Assembly: GCA_964574935.1 (NCBI GenBank)
Contig: CAZNOZ010000022.1
Coordinates: 1-39,018, forward strand
Source: JBBECE01 sp964574935
Lineage (GTDB): Bacteria > Pseudomonadota > Alphaproteobacteria > Rhizobiales > Devosiaceae
Direction of reading: 5' to 3'
DNA length: 39,018 nucleotides
The number at the start of each line of letters is the position of its first letter. Position 1 is the first letter of the stretch. Of this stretch, positions 24,975 to 33,014 are shown piece after piece. Below the pieces are notes generated by a model, which had not been told where the DNA came from, did not search any database, and saw only the letters and a program-made list of their open reading frames with translations. Made by a program: the position numbers and the translations under genes.

Positions 24975-26296
24975 CGACGCAACTCCTTCATGCGGGCCGC
25001 CGCACCGGAAGCTTCCGGCTGCGAGGGCCGGCGGGCGATCTCGTCGGACCCGCCCGCCTCGCGGGATCCGGTGACGATCTTCAGAAACTGGCTTGCATAT
25101 GCCGCCAGCGTCGGCCGTGGGTCGGACCACGACCAGGTGACATGCATGTCGGCGGTGACGGCGGCGACGAGGCAGGCGCGCGCCCAGCGCACCGCTTCGG
25201 CCACCGTGATGTCCTTGTTGGAAAGCGAGAACACCAGCCCCGAGAGGTCCCCATAGGTCCACACGCAATGCACCGGCCGCACCGGCTCGGCCAGCGGCCG
25301 GGGCGCCGGCGCCGGCCCGGCGAGTTCCAGCGCCAGACCCGTCAGGTCGAAACCGGCATGCTCGACGAAGGCGTAGCTGGCCCCGAATCGCGGGTTGATT
25401 TCGAGGAAACACGAATTGCCCGTGTCGGGATCGAGCAGGAACTGCGCGCAGCCGACGCCGGTATAGCCCATCGCCGCGACCGCCTTGGCGAGCATTTCGC
25501 GGTGCACCGGCACCGGCTCGACGACCAGCCCCTCGATCGTCTGGCCGCTGCCGTCCCAGCGGTCGGTGCGCAGGCTCCGCGAATGCAGCTCGCGGACGAT
25601 CGCCCCGTCGAGCGCCCCGAAATAGACATTGTACCGGATCCCCTCGAAGCGCTTCTGCACGAGCAAAGCCCCGACGCCTTCCGGCCACGACGCGAACGCC
25701 GCCTCGAACCCCGTTCCGTCGAACACGGAAACCGCCTTGCGCTTGCCGATGCGCTGGCCGGCCTCGACCGGCCGGATCACGACCGGCGGCCCGATGGCCT
25801 CGACGACGCTCCTGAGATTGTCGATCCGCGAGGCGGTGTCGAACGGGGGCGTCGGAATGCCGATGTCGCAGCAAAAGCGCAGCCAGGCGAACTTGTCGTG
25901 GCAGATCTCGATCACCCGCGACTGCGGCGCCACGAGCCGAATCTCGGGCGGCACCAGATCGCGGGCGGCGTCCACGAGATTGAGGAAGGTCTCGGTCATC
26001 GGCATGATGGCGACGATCGTCGGGTCGAGCCGCAGCTTCACCCTGAGCGCTTCCCGGAACACCGCGGCGCCGCGTTCGGGCGCCGGCAGCGCCCAGATTT
26101 CGTCGACGAAGCGCGAATGCTCGGCGCCGGTCGAGCCCGGCTCCCTGCCCAGAAGCACCCGGTAGCCCATCGCCTTGAGGCGCCGGGCCGCCGTCAGCGC
26201 CGGCCGATAGTTGCCCGCGACCAGCACCGTGCGGCGCGCCGACGGTTCGGTCGGCCCCGCCGGCCGTGCAATTTGAGTGTCGACCGCCATGCTCAT
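24971..26296 (-). CDS. ATP-grasp enzyme (carboxylate-amine ligase-like)
   Basis: Cytosolic protein of 441 residues. A Rossmann-like N-terminal domain (VLVAGNYRPALTAARRLKAM, about 24-43) precedes the ATP-grasp fold. The nucleotide part has CHDKFAWLRFCCDIGIPTP (about 132-150) and VVIRPVEAGQRIGKRK; the metal site is FLEINPRFGASYAF (about 298-311). This matches the carbamoyl-phosphate-synthase-like group that joins a carboxylate to an amine through an acyl phosphate. The substrate is unknown. Its ATG is overlapped (ATGA) by the prpF stop, and its own stop overlaps the FemAB start. It is therefore likely that these three products work in one pathway. Confidence 0.88.
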   Translation of the reverse strand: MSMAVDTQIARPAGPTEPSARRTVLVAGNYRPALTAARRLKAMGYRVLLGREPGSTGAEHSRFVDEIWALPAPERGAAVFREALRVKLRLDPTIVAIMPMTETFLNLVDAARDLVPPEIRLVAPQSRVIEICHDKFAWLRFCCDIGIPTPPFDTASRIDNLRSVVEAIGPPVVIRPVEAGQRIGKRKAVSVFDGTGFEAAFASWPEGVGALLVQKRFEGIRYNVYFGALDGAIVRELHSRSLRTDRWDGSGQTIEGLVVEPVPVHREMLAKAVAAMGYTGVGCAQFLLDPDTGNSCFLEINPRFGASYAFVEHAGFDLTGLALELAGPAPAPRPLAEPVRPVHCVWTYGDLSGLVFSLSNKDITVAEAVRWARACLVAAVTADMHVTWSWSDPRPTLAAYASQFLKIVTGSREAGGSDEIARRPSQPEASGAAARMKELRR

Positions 26297-27474
26297 CCCG
26301 CCTCCCTCACGAGCACCCGATCCCGCGCCGGCTTGCGTCCGCCGGAAGCCACGCGCGCCGGCGCCTGCAAGACATCGGCCGGCACATAGACCTGGCCCGC
26401 GAACAACAGCCGTGCGGTCCGCACCACCGAGGCGGCGAAGGTGGCGCCGACGCCCTCGGTTTCGAGGCGCAACAGGCCCGCCGGGTGTTCGATTTCAACA
26501 ACGCCATCGGCGCCAGTGGGGTCGCCGAACTCGGCCGCCACCGTGCCCTCGATGGTGCGCGCGGCGGCCAGGCACAACGCCCCGGTGACCGCGTGCGAGG
26601 CGTGGCACCGCCAGGGTGTCAGGTACCGCGAGCGCAGGGTGCCGCCGGCCGCCGGTCGCGAGACCAGCGCCACCTTGGGCGTCACCGATGCCGTGACGTC
26701 CCCGAGCCCCATCAGGCGTCCCGCCTGGCGGCGGATGGTCTCGACGCGCGCCAGCAGCGCTGGATCGGCGTCGATTTCGGCGGCCGTCTCGCCGCCCGCA
26801 AGGCCGAGCGCTTCGGCGGCCACGACCATCACCGGGATCGCGTAGTCGACGAGCGACACCTCGACGCCATCGATCACTGTCCGCGCCGCGCCGGCCGGCA
26901 ACAGCCGCCCGGTCAGCGCCCCGGCCGCCCCCGCGAAGCGGAGTTTGATCGGCGCCGCGGACGTGGCGAGCCCCGGCATTTTGTGCGCGCCGTCGTAGCG
27001 CAGCGTGCCGCCGGGGGTCGAAAGCGTCGCCACCGTGATGGCGCCGGTATTTACCGAGCGGATGCGGATGTCGGTGCGGGGCGAGCCGGCCGCCACCATC
27101 CCCGTCTCGATAGCGTAGGGCCCGACCGCGCTCAGGATGTTGCCGCAGGCGGCGTCGGTATCGACAAGGGCCCGGTCGACCGCGACCTGCGCGAAGAGGT
27201 AGTCGACATCGGCGTGGCGGTCGGCGGACTTCCCCACGATCGCGACCTTCGAGGTCAGCGGATTGCCGCCACCGACGCCGTCGAGCTGCATCGGATGCGG
27301 CGAGCCCATGGCCGCCAGCAGCACGCGGTCACGGGCTGCGCGGTCGACGGGCAGGTCCGCTTCACTGAAAAAGAGCCCGCGCGAGGTGCCGCCGCGGAAC
27401 ATCATGCAGGGGACCGCCGCGATCCCGCCGCTGCGCGTCGACCCGAACCGCGAAGACGACCCTTGCGGCCTCAT
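26293..27474 (-). CDS. PrpF-family isomerase (4-oxalomesaconate tautomerase / methylaconitate isomerase type)
   Basis: Protein of 393 residues with the PrpF fold (two diaminopimelate-epimerase-like halves). It has the family hallmark CMMFRGGTSRGLFF (about 23-36), GVGGGNPLTSKVAIVGK and DTDAACGNILSAVGPYAIETG. K76 and C110 align with the catalytic Lys and Cys reported for Shewanella PrpF. Known members isomerise methylaconitate or tautomerise oxalomesaconate (GalD). None of the partner genes of those pathways (prpB/C/D, gallate genes) is nearby. Instead its ATGA overlaps the stop of a Wzx flippase and its stop overlaps the ATP-grasp start. The function may therefore be making an unsaturated or isomerised acid for glycan decoration; that is inference. 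Confidence 0.88.
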   Translation of the reverse strand: MRPQGSSSRFGSTRSGGIAAVPCMMFRGGTSRGLFFSEADLPVDRAARDRVLLAAMGSPHPMQLDGVGGGNPLTSKVAIVGKSADRHADVDYLFAQVAVDRALVDTDAACGNILSAVGPYAIETGMVAAGSPRTDIRIRSVNTGAITVATLSTPGGTLRYDGAHKMPGLATSAAPIKLRFAGAAGALTGRLLPAGAARTVIDGVEVSLVDYAIPVMVVAAEALGLAGGETAAEIDADPALLARVETIRRQAGRLMGLGDVTASVTPKVALVSRPAAGGTLRSRYLTPWRCHASHAVTGALCLAAARTIEGTVAAEFGDPTGADGVVEIEHPAGLLRLETEGVGATFAASVVRTARLLFAGQVYVPADVLQAPARVASGGRKPARDRVLVREAG

Positions 27475-28787
27475 GGGGTCACCGTGCCCGGCTGCGCGCG
27501 GTGCAGGAGGGACACCCCGGCCGACAGATCGCAAACGATGCCGAGGCGTCTGACCTGCGCCGTGAGCAGCGCCGCCCACAGCGCTTGCGTGACGACCCAG
27601 GCGAGCGCCGCGCCGGCAAGCCCCAGAGGCGGAATGAACAGCGCGCTGGTGAGCACCAGGCAAAGCCCCGCCGTCAGCGCCGACCAGGCGGCGGCCGCCT
27701 GCCCCTTCGTGAGGGCGAGAATCTGGGTGGCCGGCCCCGCCGCCGCCAGCACGACCTGCCCGAACAGGAGCGCCAGCAGCGCATCGCGTCCGACGGTGAA
27801 TTCGTCCCCGAACACCGACAGCACCAATTCGCCGGCGACCGCCATGGCCGCCATCGCCGCCAGGCCGACGCCGACCGCGATCAGCGAGCCGCGCACAATG
27901 GTCTGCGTCAGCCGGTCCCGATCGCCTTCGACAAGTGCCTCGGCAAGGTCGGGCTGCAGGATCTTGAAGCAGGTCGCCTGCACGAACCCGACCACCAGCG
28001 CGATCTTGATCGCGACGCCGAAGACCGCCAGGTCCGGTTTGTTCAGAAAGAAGCCCGCCGAAAGGATCGCAGCGTCGGCGAAGATGCCGGTGACGATGAT
28101 CACCCCGGTCAGCGGCAGCGCCGTGCGCAGCCACTTGCCGCGCAGCGATCGTGCGTGGGCGATGGCCGGCGCGGCGCGCGGAACCACGGTGCCGAGCGCC
28201 AGGTGCTGGAAAATCGCCTGCCCCGTCACCAGCACCACGAAGACCGCCAGGACCGGCAGCAACGCGACCCCGGACGCGACGGCGCCGATCGCCAGGATCG
28301 CCGCGAGAAAGACCACCGGTCGAAAAACCAGATCGGGCAGATACGAGAGATTGAACCGCCGGTAGGCCGTCGCCGCCGCCCCCAGGAACCGGCTGAGCGC
28401 GAAGCCGGGCGCCGCCAGGCACCCGATCAGCAAGGCATCGCGCTCGAACCCGTCAAGCCCGGGCCACAGCGCGATGGCCGCAGCCGACACGGCGGTCACC
28501 GCCAGCGCCGCCAGCAACACGGTGCGCCGCGAGCTTTCCATGAACAGGGCCACCAGGTCGGCCCGTTCCCGCGTCCGGTAGCGGACAAGGAACCGGGTCG
28601 CCACCATCGGCAGGCCGCACGTGGCGATCACCGCCAGGAAGGCCGCCAGGCTGGTGGCCAGATAGAAGGTGCCCAACGCCGCCGTCGACAGCGCCTGCGC
28701 CAGATAGACCTGGGTCGCAAGGCCGATCACGGCCCCGCCCACCCGGCCGGAGCCGACAATCGATAGCGTCGAAAACGTCGGTCGCAC
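27471..28787 (-). CDS. Wzx-like polysaccharide flippase (first in the locus)
   Basis: Inner-membrane protein of 438 residues with twelve or more hydrophobic segments, starting MRPTFSTLSIVGSGRVGGA. TQVYLAQALSTAALGTFYLA (about 25-45) is characteristic of MOP-superfamily flippases. The start is a GTG at 28787, with AAGGGAG 6 nt upstream. It is the first gene after a 115-bp intergenic gap and so may begin its own transcript: Wzx, PrpF, ATP-grasp, FemAB, Wzx. The stop codon is overlapped by the prpF start. Confidence 0.88.
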   Translation of the reverse strand: MRPTFSTLSIVGSGRVGGAVIGLATQVYLAQALSTAALGTFYLATSLAAFLAVIATCGLPMVATRFLVRYRTRERADLVALFMESSRRTVLLAALAVTAVSAAAIALWPGLDGFERDALLIGCLAAPGFALSRFLGAAATAYRRFNLSYLPDLVFRPVVFLAAILAIGAVASGVALLPVLAVFVVLVTGQAIFQHLALGTVVPRAAPAIAHARSLRGKWLRTALPLTGVIIVTGIFADAAILSAGFFLNKPDLAVFGVAIKIALVVGFVQATCFKILQPDLAEALVEGDRDRLTQTIVRGSLIAVGVGLAAMAAMAVAGELVLSVFGDEFTVGRDALLALLFGQVVLAAAGPATQILALTKGQAAAAWSALTAGLCLVLTSALFIPPLGLAGAALAWVVTQALWAALLTAQVRRLGIVCDLSAGVSLLHRAQPGTVTP

Positions 28788-28902
28788 AGCGCGCTCCCTT
28801 GCGGCACCAACGGGAGCGAAACTGGCACTTAACGCGTGGTGAAAAAAAGATTAACGCCCCGGAATCACGGGACTATTTGCGCCAATGGTTAAGAGCCCGG
28901 GC
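28788..28902 (-). promoter_or_regulatory. Intergenic region, possible promoter of the flippase-PrpF-ATP-grasp-FemAB unit
   Basis: Gap between the DenD-like stop and the flippase GTG. It holds an AT-rich stretch (28829-28855) with an A7 run and three TTAA words. One is TTAA-N7-TGAA (28829-28843), a one-mismatch CtrA-like site. A palindrome GAGCCCGGGCTC (28893-28904) overlaps the DenD-like stop. I cannot identify a convincing -35/-10 pair; the T-run on the transcript could also belong to a weak terminator. Confidence 0.35.
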
Positions 28903-29883
28903 TCAGGTTTTCGGCCCGTATTCGGCGACATACTGGCTCACGAACGCCATCGCGTCGGCATCCGTTTCGATGCCGAAGCCGGCCGCCCGCGCGCTGGTCA
29001 CCTCGGCGGGCCAGCTTCTGACCATCGGGAGGATCTTCTCGTCGGGCTCGAACCGCACCCGCCGCCGCGCCTCGGGCCCCATCAGCGCCTCGAGCGCCTC
29101 GAGCATCTCGGCGACCGTCACCTTGACCGCCGGCAACAGGAGCGACCGCGGCCAGCCGAAGGTTTCGGTCGGCATGTCGTGCACCTTGAGGATCGCCGCC
29201 ACCAGCCGATCCGGAGACATCACCGCGATCGGCTCGTCGTCCGGCACCGGGCACACGGTTGGCTCGCCCGCCACCGGCTCGCGGATCACCGAGGAGATGA
29301 AGGAGGAGTTGGCGGCGTTCGGGGCGCCGGGGCGCACGGCGATGGTCGGGAAGCGCATCGAACGGCCGTCGACAAGCCCCCGCCGGTCGCAGTCGCCGAT
29401 CAGATATTCGCAGCACAGCTTCTGCACCCCGTACGAGCTCATCGGGGTCGGGATCGTCGCGTCGGTCACCTTCGTCGCGCCCGGGCCGCCATAGACTGCC
29501 AGCGAGCTGGCGAACAGGAATTTTGGCCGCCGCTCGGAGCGGGCCGCCAGATCCAGAAGCGCCCTGGTGCCGTCGAGATTGACCGAAAGCCCCAATCCCA
29601 GATCCGCCTCGGCGGCACCGCTGACCACCGCCGCCAGGTGGAAAATCGTGTCGGTGTCGTCCCCCAGCGCCGCCGCCAGCGAATCCGGATCCGTGAGATC
29701 GCCGCTCAGATAGCGCGCGCGGTCGTCGACGATGGGCTCGGCGGGCGCCGCCCGATCGAACAACACCAGTTCCTCGACCCGCTGGCCGGCGCCCCGCCCG
29801 TCGGCAAGCTCGCCACGCGCCAGAATCGCCCTGGCGAGGCGCGTGCCGATGAACCCCGCCCCGCCGGTGATCAGAACCTTCAC
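28903..29883 (-). CDS. DenD-like SDR (D-erythronate dehydrogenase family)
   Basis: NAD(P)-dependent extended-SDR protein of 326 residues. VLITGGAGFIGTRLARA is the nucleotide motif; SSYGVQK (about residues 146-152) holds the catalytic Tyr and Lys. The ending LPAVKVTVAEMLEALEAL and SWPAEVTSARAAGFGIETD is that of D-erythronate dehydrogenase (DenD). The GTG start at 29883 gives a GTGA overlap with the stop of the WbpM-type gene, so it is translationally coupled to a nucleotide-sugar dehydratase. No kinase or isomerase of erythronate catabolism lies nearby. In this setting it could reduce or oxidise a nucleotide-sugar intermediate, for instance as a 4-ketoreductase; this is an inference. Confidence 0.82.
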   Translation of the reverse strand: MKVLITGGAGFIGTRLARAILARGELADGRGAGQRVEELVLFDRAAPAEPIVDDRARYLSGDLTDPDSLAAALGDDTDTIFHLAAVVSGAAEADLGLGLSVNLDGTRALLDLAARSERRPKFLFASSLAVYGGPGATKVTDATIPTPMSSYGVQKLCCEYLIGDCDRRGLVDGRSMRFPTIAVRPGAPNAANSSFISSVIREPVAGEPTVCPVPDDEPIAVMSPDRLVAAILKVHDMPTETFGWPRSLLLPAVKVTVAEMLEALEALMGPEARRRVRFEPDEKILPMVRSWPAEVTSARAAGFGIETDADAMAFVSQYVAEYGPKT

Positions 29884-31895
29884 TGCATGCCCACCCGCTT
29901 CTGGGGCCCGGGGGCCTCCTCGCCGACGCCGACGTCGACCATACCGAACAGGCGCGCGCGCACTGCGTCCTCGTCCTGAGCGGCAATCGCCTCGCGCAGC
30001 GCGCCGATTTCCTCACCCAGATCGCGACCGGTCAGGGCCTCCGCATGCGCCCTGAGAATCTTCGGGTGCCGCGTCGGTGCCGCCTCCTCGGGCGCGTAGA
30101 AGAGCTCCTCGCGCAGCTTTTCGCCGCGTCGGGGTTCGGTCACCTGGATGGCGATGTCGCCGGTCGGATCTCTTTCCGAATTCTGCGTCAGCCCGGTCAG
30201 ACGGATCATCGTTTCGGCGAGCATCCGGATGGGGATCGGCTCCCCCATATCCAGCAGCATGATATCGCCGCCCCGCGACAGCGCCGCCGCCTGAACGATC
30301 AATTCCGCCGCCTCGTGGATCGACATGAAATAGCGGCTCATTTCCTCGTGCGTCAGCGTCACCGGGCCGCCGCGGGCGATCTGCTCGCGAAACAACTCCA
30401 CCACCGAGCCGCTCGAGCCAAGCACGTTGCCGAAGCGCACCGCGCAGAAGCTTTGCGCGCCGGTGGCGCGGCGGGCGCGGTCGTCGACGATCAGCTCCGC
30501 CCAGCGCTTGGTCGCGCCCATCACGGAGGTCGGCCGGACTGCCTTGTCGGTCGAGATCAGCACGAAATGCGAGGCCCCCAGCTCGAGCGCCGCGTCGGCC
30601 ACGACCTCGGTGCCCAGGACGTTGTTGCGGGCGGCCTCAACGACGTTGGCCTCGAGCAGCGGCACGTGCTTGTGGGCGGCGGCATGGAAGACGACCTCGA
30701 CCGCCTCCAGGCCGATCGTGCGCCGCACCAGTCGGTCGTCGGTGACCGAGCCGAGGACCGGCACCACCGGCCCGCCGCCGTCGCGGCGCAGCTTGCGGTC
30801 GATTTCGTAAAGCGCGAATTCGTTGGCCTCCAAGAGGGTGAGCCGCACCGGCCCCCATTTCGAGATGAGCCGGGCGAGTTCCGAGCCGATCGACCCGCCC
30901 GCGCCGGTGACCATGATCGAGCGGCCCTTGACGATCTCTTCGAGCAGCGCGGCGTCGCCGGGCACCTGCGGGCGGCCCAATAGGTCGTCGATCCGAATGT
31001 CGCGAAGCTGCCGCACGACCCCTGGCGCGGCCGTGACATCGGCGAATGCCGGCAAGGTGCGGACCCGAACCGAAGACCCCGCGAGCAGCCGAAAAACTTC
31101 CTGCCGGGAGTCCAGGTCGCCGGCGCCCGGCGTCATGATGAGTTCCCGGACGTCGAATTCCGCGATGAGATCCGGCAGCTGCACCAGCGGATGCACCCTG
31201 AGCCCCGACACGTCGCGTCCGATCAGGCCCGCATCGTCGCCGACAAAGGCCACCGGCCGGCGTTCGCCGTGGGAGCGTAGCGCGGCGGCCAGGTGCACCT
31301 GCTCGGCCCCCGCCCCGAAGATGATCACCGGCAGCTTCGGCGTTCCGCTGGCGCCCAGAAGCTGCTTGGCCGCGAATCGTCCGCCGGCCACGACGATGAC
31401 GCCCAGCGCCCAGAACAGAACCGGAATCGAGCGCGGCACCCCCGTGATCCCCGACATCGACCCCAAAAACAGCAAGGCGACCCAGATCAGGACTACCAGC
31501 GTCATCGCCTGGATGATCGTCCATACCGTTCGTTCGGGGGGCAGAAACCGGATGACGGCCCGGTAGAGGCCGAAGCGCGAGAAGACCACGACGGCGGTCG
31601 CCGGCGCCAGAACCATGAGCGCGACCTGCAGGGCGCTCGGCACGAAGGGCTGCCCGAGCCTGAGCACGTAGCTCAGCCACACCACCCCGAACAGCGCCAG
31701 AAAATCGTAACCGACCAGGACTATCTGCTTGGTTCGCCGTGGCCAGGCGGCAATCCGCCTTGAATTCCCCTCAAGCAAAATCGATTCCTTCAAGTAATAT
31801 TCCGCCGCCCGAAAACCCGAAGATACGATCAAACCTCGCCCCTTGCCAAACCTTTCGGGCGTTTGAACTGGCGGGTTTTCGGCGCGCCGTTGCAT
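29880..31895 (-). CDS. Membrane-anchored UDP-GlcNAc 4,6-dehydratase (WbpM/CapD type)
   Basis: Protein of up to 671 residues. It has about four N-terminal membrane segments (about 57-175), a CoA-binding-like Rossmann domain (VIIFGAGAEQVHLAAAL, about 190) and a C-terminal SDR domain with VTGAGGSIGSELARL (about 327) and ISTDKAVRPTSVMGATKRW (about 448-468). Methionine replaces the usual catalytic Tyr, as in long-form WbpM enzymes. Family members make UDP-4-keto-6-deoxy-GlcNAc for QuiNAc/FucNAc sugars. The gene lies 30 bp after the WecA/WbpL-type gene, the same order as wbpL-wbpM in Pseudomonas and the QuiNAc genes of rhizobia. The start is uncertain: the first 40 residues lack family resemblance and no clear ribosome site is seen at ATG 31895. 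Confidence 0.9.
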   Translation of the reverse strand: MQRRAENPPVQTPERFGKGRGLIVSSGFRAAEYYLKESILLEGNSRRIAAWPRRTKQIVLVGYDFLALFGVVWLSYVLRLGQPFVPSALQVALMVLAPATAVVVFSRFGLYRAVIRFLPPERTVWTIIQAMTLVVLIWVALLFLGSMSGITGVPRSIPVLFWALGVIVVAGGRFAAKQLLGASGTPKLPVIIFGAGAEQVHLAAALRSHGERRPVAFVGDDAGLIGRDVSGLRVHPLVQLPDLIAEFDVRELIMTPGAGDLDSRQEVFRLLAGSSVRVRTLPAFADVTAAPGVVRQLRDIRIDDLLGRPQVPGDAALLEEIVKGRSIMVTGAGGSIGSELARLISKWGPVRLTLLEANEFALYEIDRKLRRDGGGPVVPVLGSVTDDRLVRRTIGLEAVEVVFHAAAHKHVPLLEANVVEAARNNVLGTEVVADAALELGASHFVLISTDKAVRPTSVMGATKRWAELIVDDRARRATGAQSFCAVRFGNVLGSSGSVVELFREQIARGGPVTLTHEEMSRYFMSIHEAAELIVQAAALSRGGDIMLLDMGEPIPIRMLAETMIRLTGLTQNSERDPTGDIAIQVTEPRRGEKLREELFYAPEEAAPTRHPKILRAHAEALTGRDLGEEIGALREAIAAQDEDAVRARLFGMVDVGVGEEAPGPQKRVGMQ

Positions 31896-31925
31896 TTTCC
31901 CGACTGCGTCCGATCGCCCCGGGGA

Positions 31926-32924
31926 TCACCCTCCCGCACGCCCGGCGCCCAGTGCCCACGCCGCCACCGCGAGCGGTACCAGCGCCGCCGCCGCGAACAG
32001 CGCCCCGAACGACGGCCAGGCAACCGAGGCCGCCGCCAGCGGCAGCAGCCAGACAACGTTGACGGCCAGTGCGGCGCCGACCGCCCGCCCGTGCGACCCC
32101 CAGCGTCGCGCCAACCTCTGATAGGCGTGCGAACGGTGCGCATGCATCCACGGCTCGCCGGCAGCCATTCGAACCGCCAGCGTCACCGACGCGTCGGCGA
32201 CGAACACCGCCCCCAGGATGAGCCACGTCCAGCCCGGCAGGGCGTCCCGAATGCCGCTGATGAGCGCCAGCGCCGCCAGCATGAACCCCAGAAAATAGCT
32301 GCCGGTGTCGCCCATGAACAGCTTTGCCGGCGGCCGATTGAGAATGAGGAACCCCGCCGAGGCCCCGGCCAGCCCCGTCAACCACCACAGCTCGGAGGGC
32401 GCGGCCGCCGGGTGGGCCCACACCGTCAAACCGAGCCCCGACAGCGCGATGAACGCCGCTTCGACGGTCGCCAGCGCATCGATCCCGTCCATGAAGTTGT
32501 AGGCGTTCACCCAGGCCGCGATCGTCAGCGCCAGCGCCAACCCGGCGACAATTCGCGCCGGGGAGCCGGGATCGACGAGCCCCAGCCCGGCCACCAGCGC
32601 CAGCGCCGCCAGCAAATGGGCCGCAAGCCGCACTGCGGCACCCAGTCCCGCGCGGTCGTCCCACAATCCGACCAGCGCCAGCCCCAGGCCGAGCCCCCAT
32701 GCGAGCAGGATCGCCCCGCTCCCCGGCGCCACAATCGCCACGGGCAGGCTCGCCACAACGATCGCGATACCGCCGCCGGTCGGGGTGGGAGCGGTGTGCG
32801 AGGAGCGCGCGTTGGGCGCCTGCACCAGCCCCAGCCGCGGCGCCATGGCAATCACCAGCCGGCCCGTGATCCAGGCGAGCGCCGCCGTGCCGGCGGCCAC
32901 CGCCGCCATTGCCAGTGCCTGCAC
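31926..32924 (-). CDS. WecA/WbpL-type undecaprenyl-phosphate sugar-1-phosphate transferase
   Basis: Inner-membrane enzyme of 332 residues that loads the first sugar phosphate, probably an N-acetylhexosamine, onto undecaprenyl phosphate. Signatures are GLWDDRAGLGAAVR, WVNAYNFMDGIDALA (about residue 140), KLFMGDTGSYFLGFM (about 200) and the cytoplasmic loop WMHAHRSHAYQRLARRW. About ten hydrophobic segments are visible. The start is set at GTG 32924 because GGAGG lies 5 nt upstream and the first membrane helix begins at once; an ATG at 32993 gives a longer, unsupported N-terminus. Its position before the WbpM-type gene suggests that the primer sugar is a 6-deoxy-HexNAc. Confidence 0.9.
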   Translation of the reverse strand: MQALAMAAVAAGTAALAWITGRLVIAMAPRLGLVQAPNARSSHTAPTPTGGGIAIVVASLPVAIVAPGSGAILLAWGLGLGLALVGLWDDRAGLGAAVRLAAHLLAALALVAGLGLVDPGSPARIVAGLALALTIAAWVNAYNFMDGIDALATVEAAFIALSGLGLTVWAHPAAAPSELWWLTGLAGASAGFLILNRPPAKLFMGDTGSYFLGFMLAALALISGIRDALPGWTWLILGAVFVADASVTLAVRMAAGEPWMHAHRSHAYQRLARRWGSHGRAVGAALAVNVVWLLPLAAASVAWPSFGALFAAAALVPLAVAAWALGAGRAGG

Positions 32925-33014
32925 CCACCCCTCCGTGCCGCCGCGCGCACCCGAGCGCCGGGCCTGTGTAGCACAAGGCCCCGCGCCCGCCATCACGCGC
33001 CGGCGGGCGTCGCC

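Noticed and set aside
26266..28365. Plus-strand 699-codon open frame opposite prpF and the flippase
   Set aside because: Antisense shadow with no recognisable domain.
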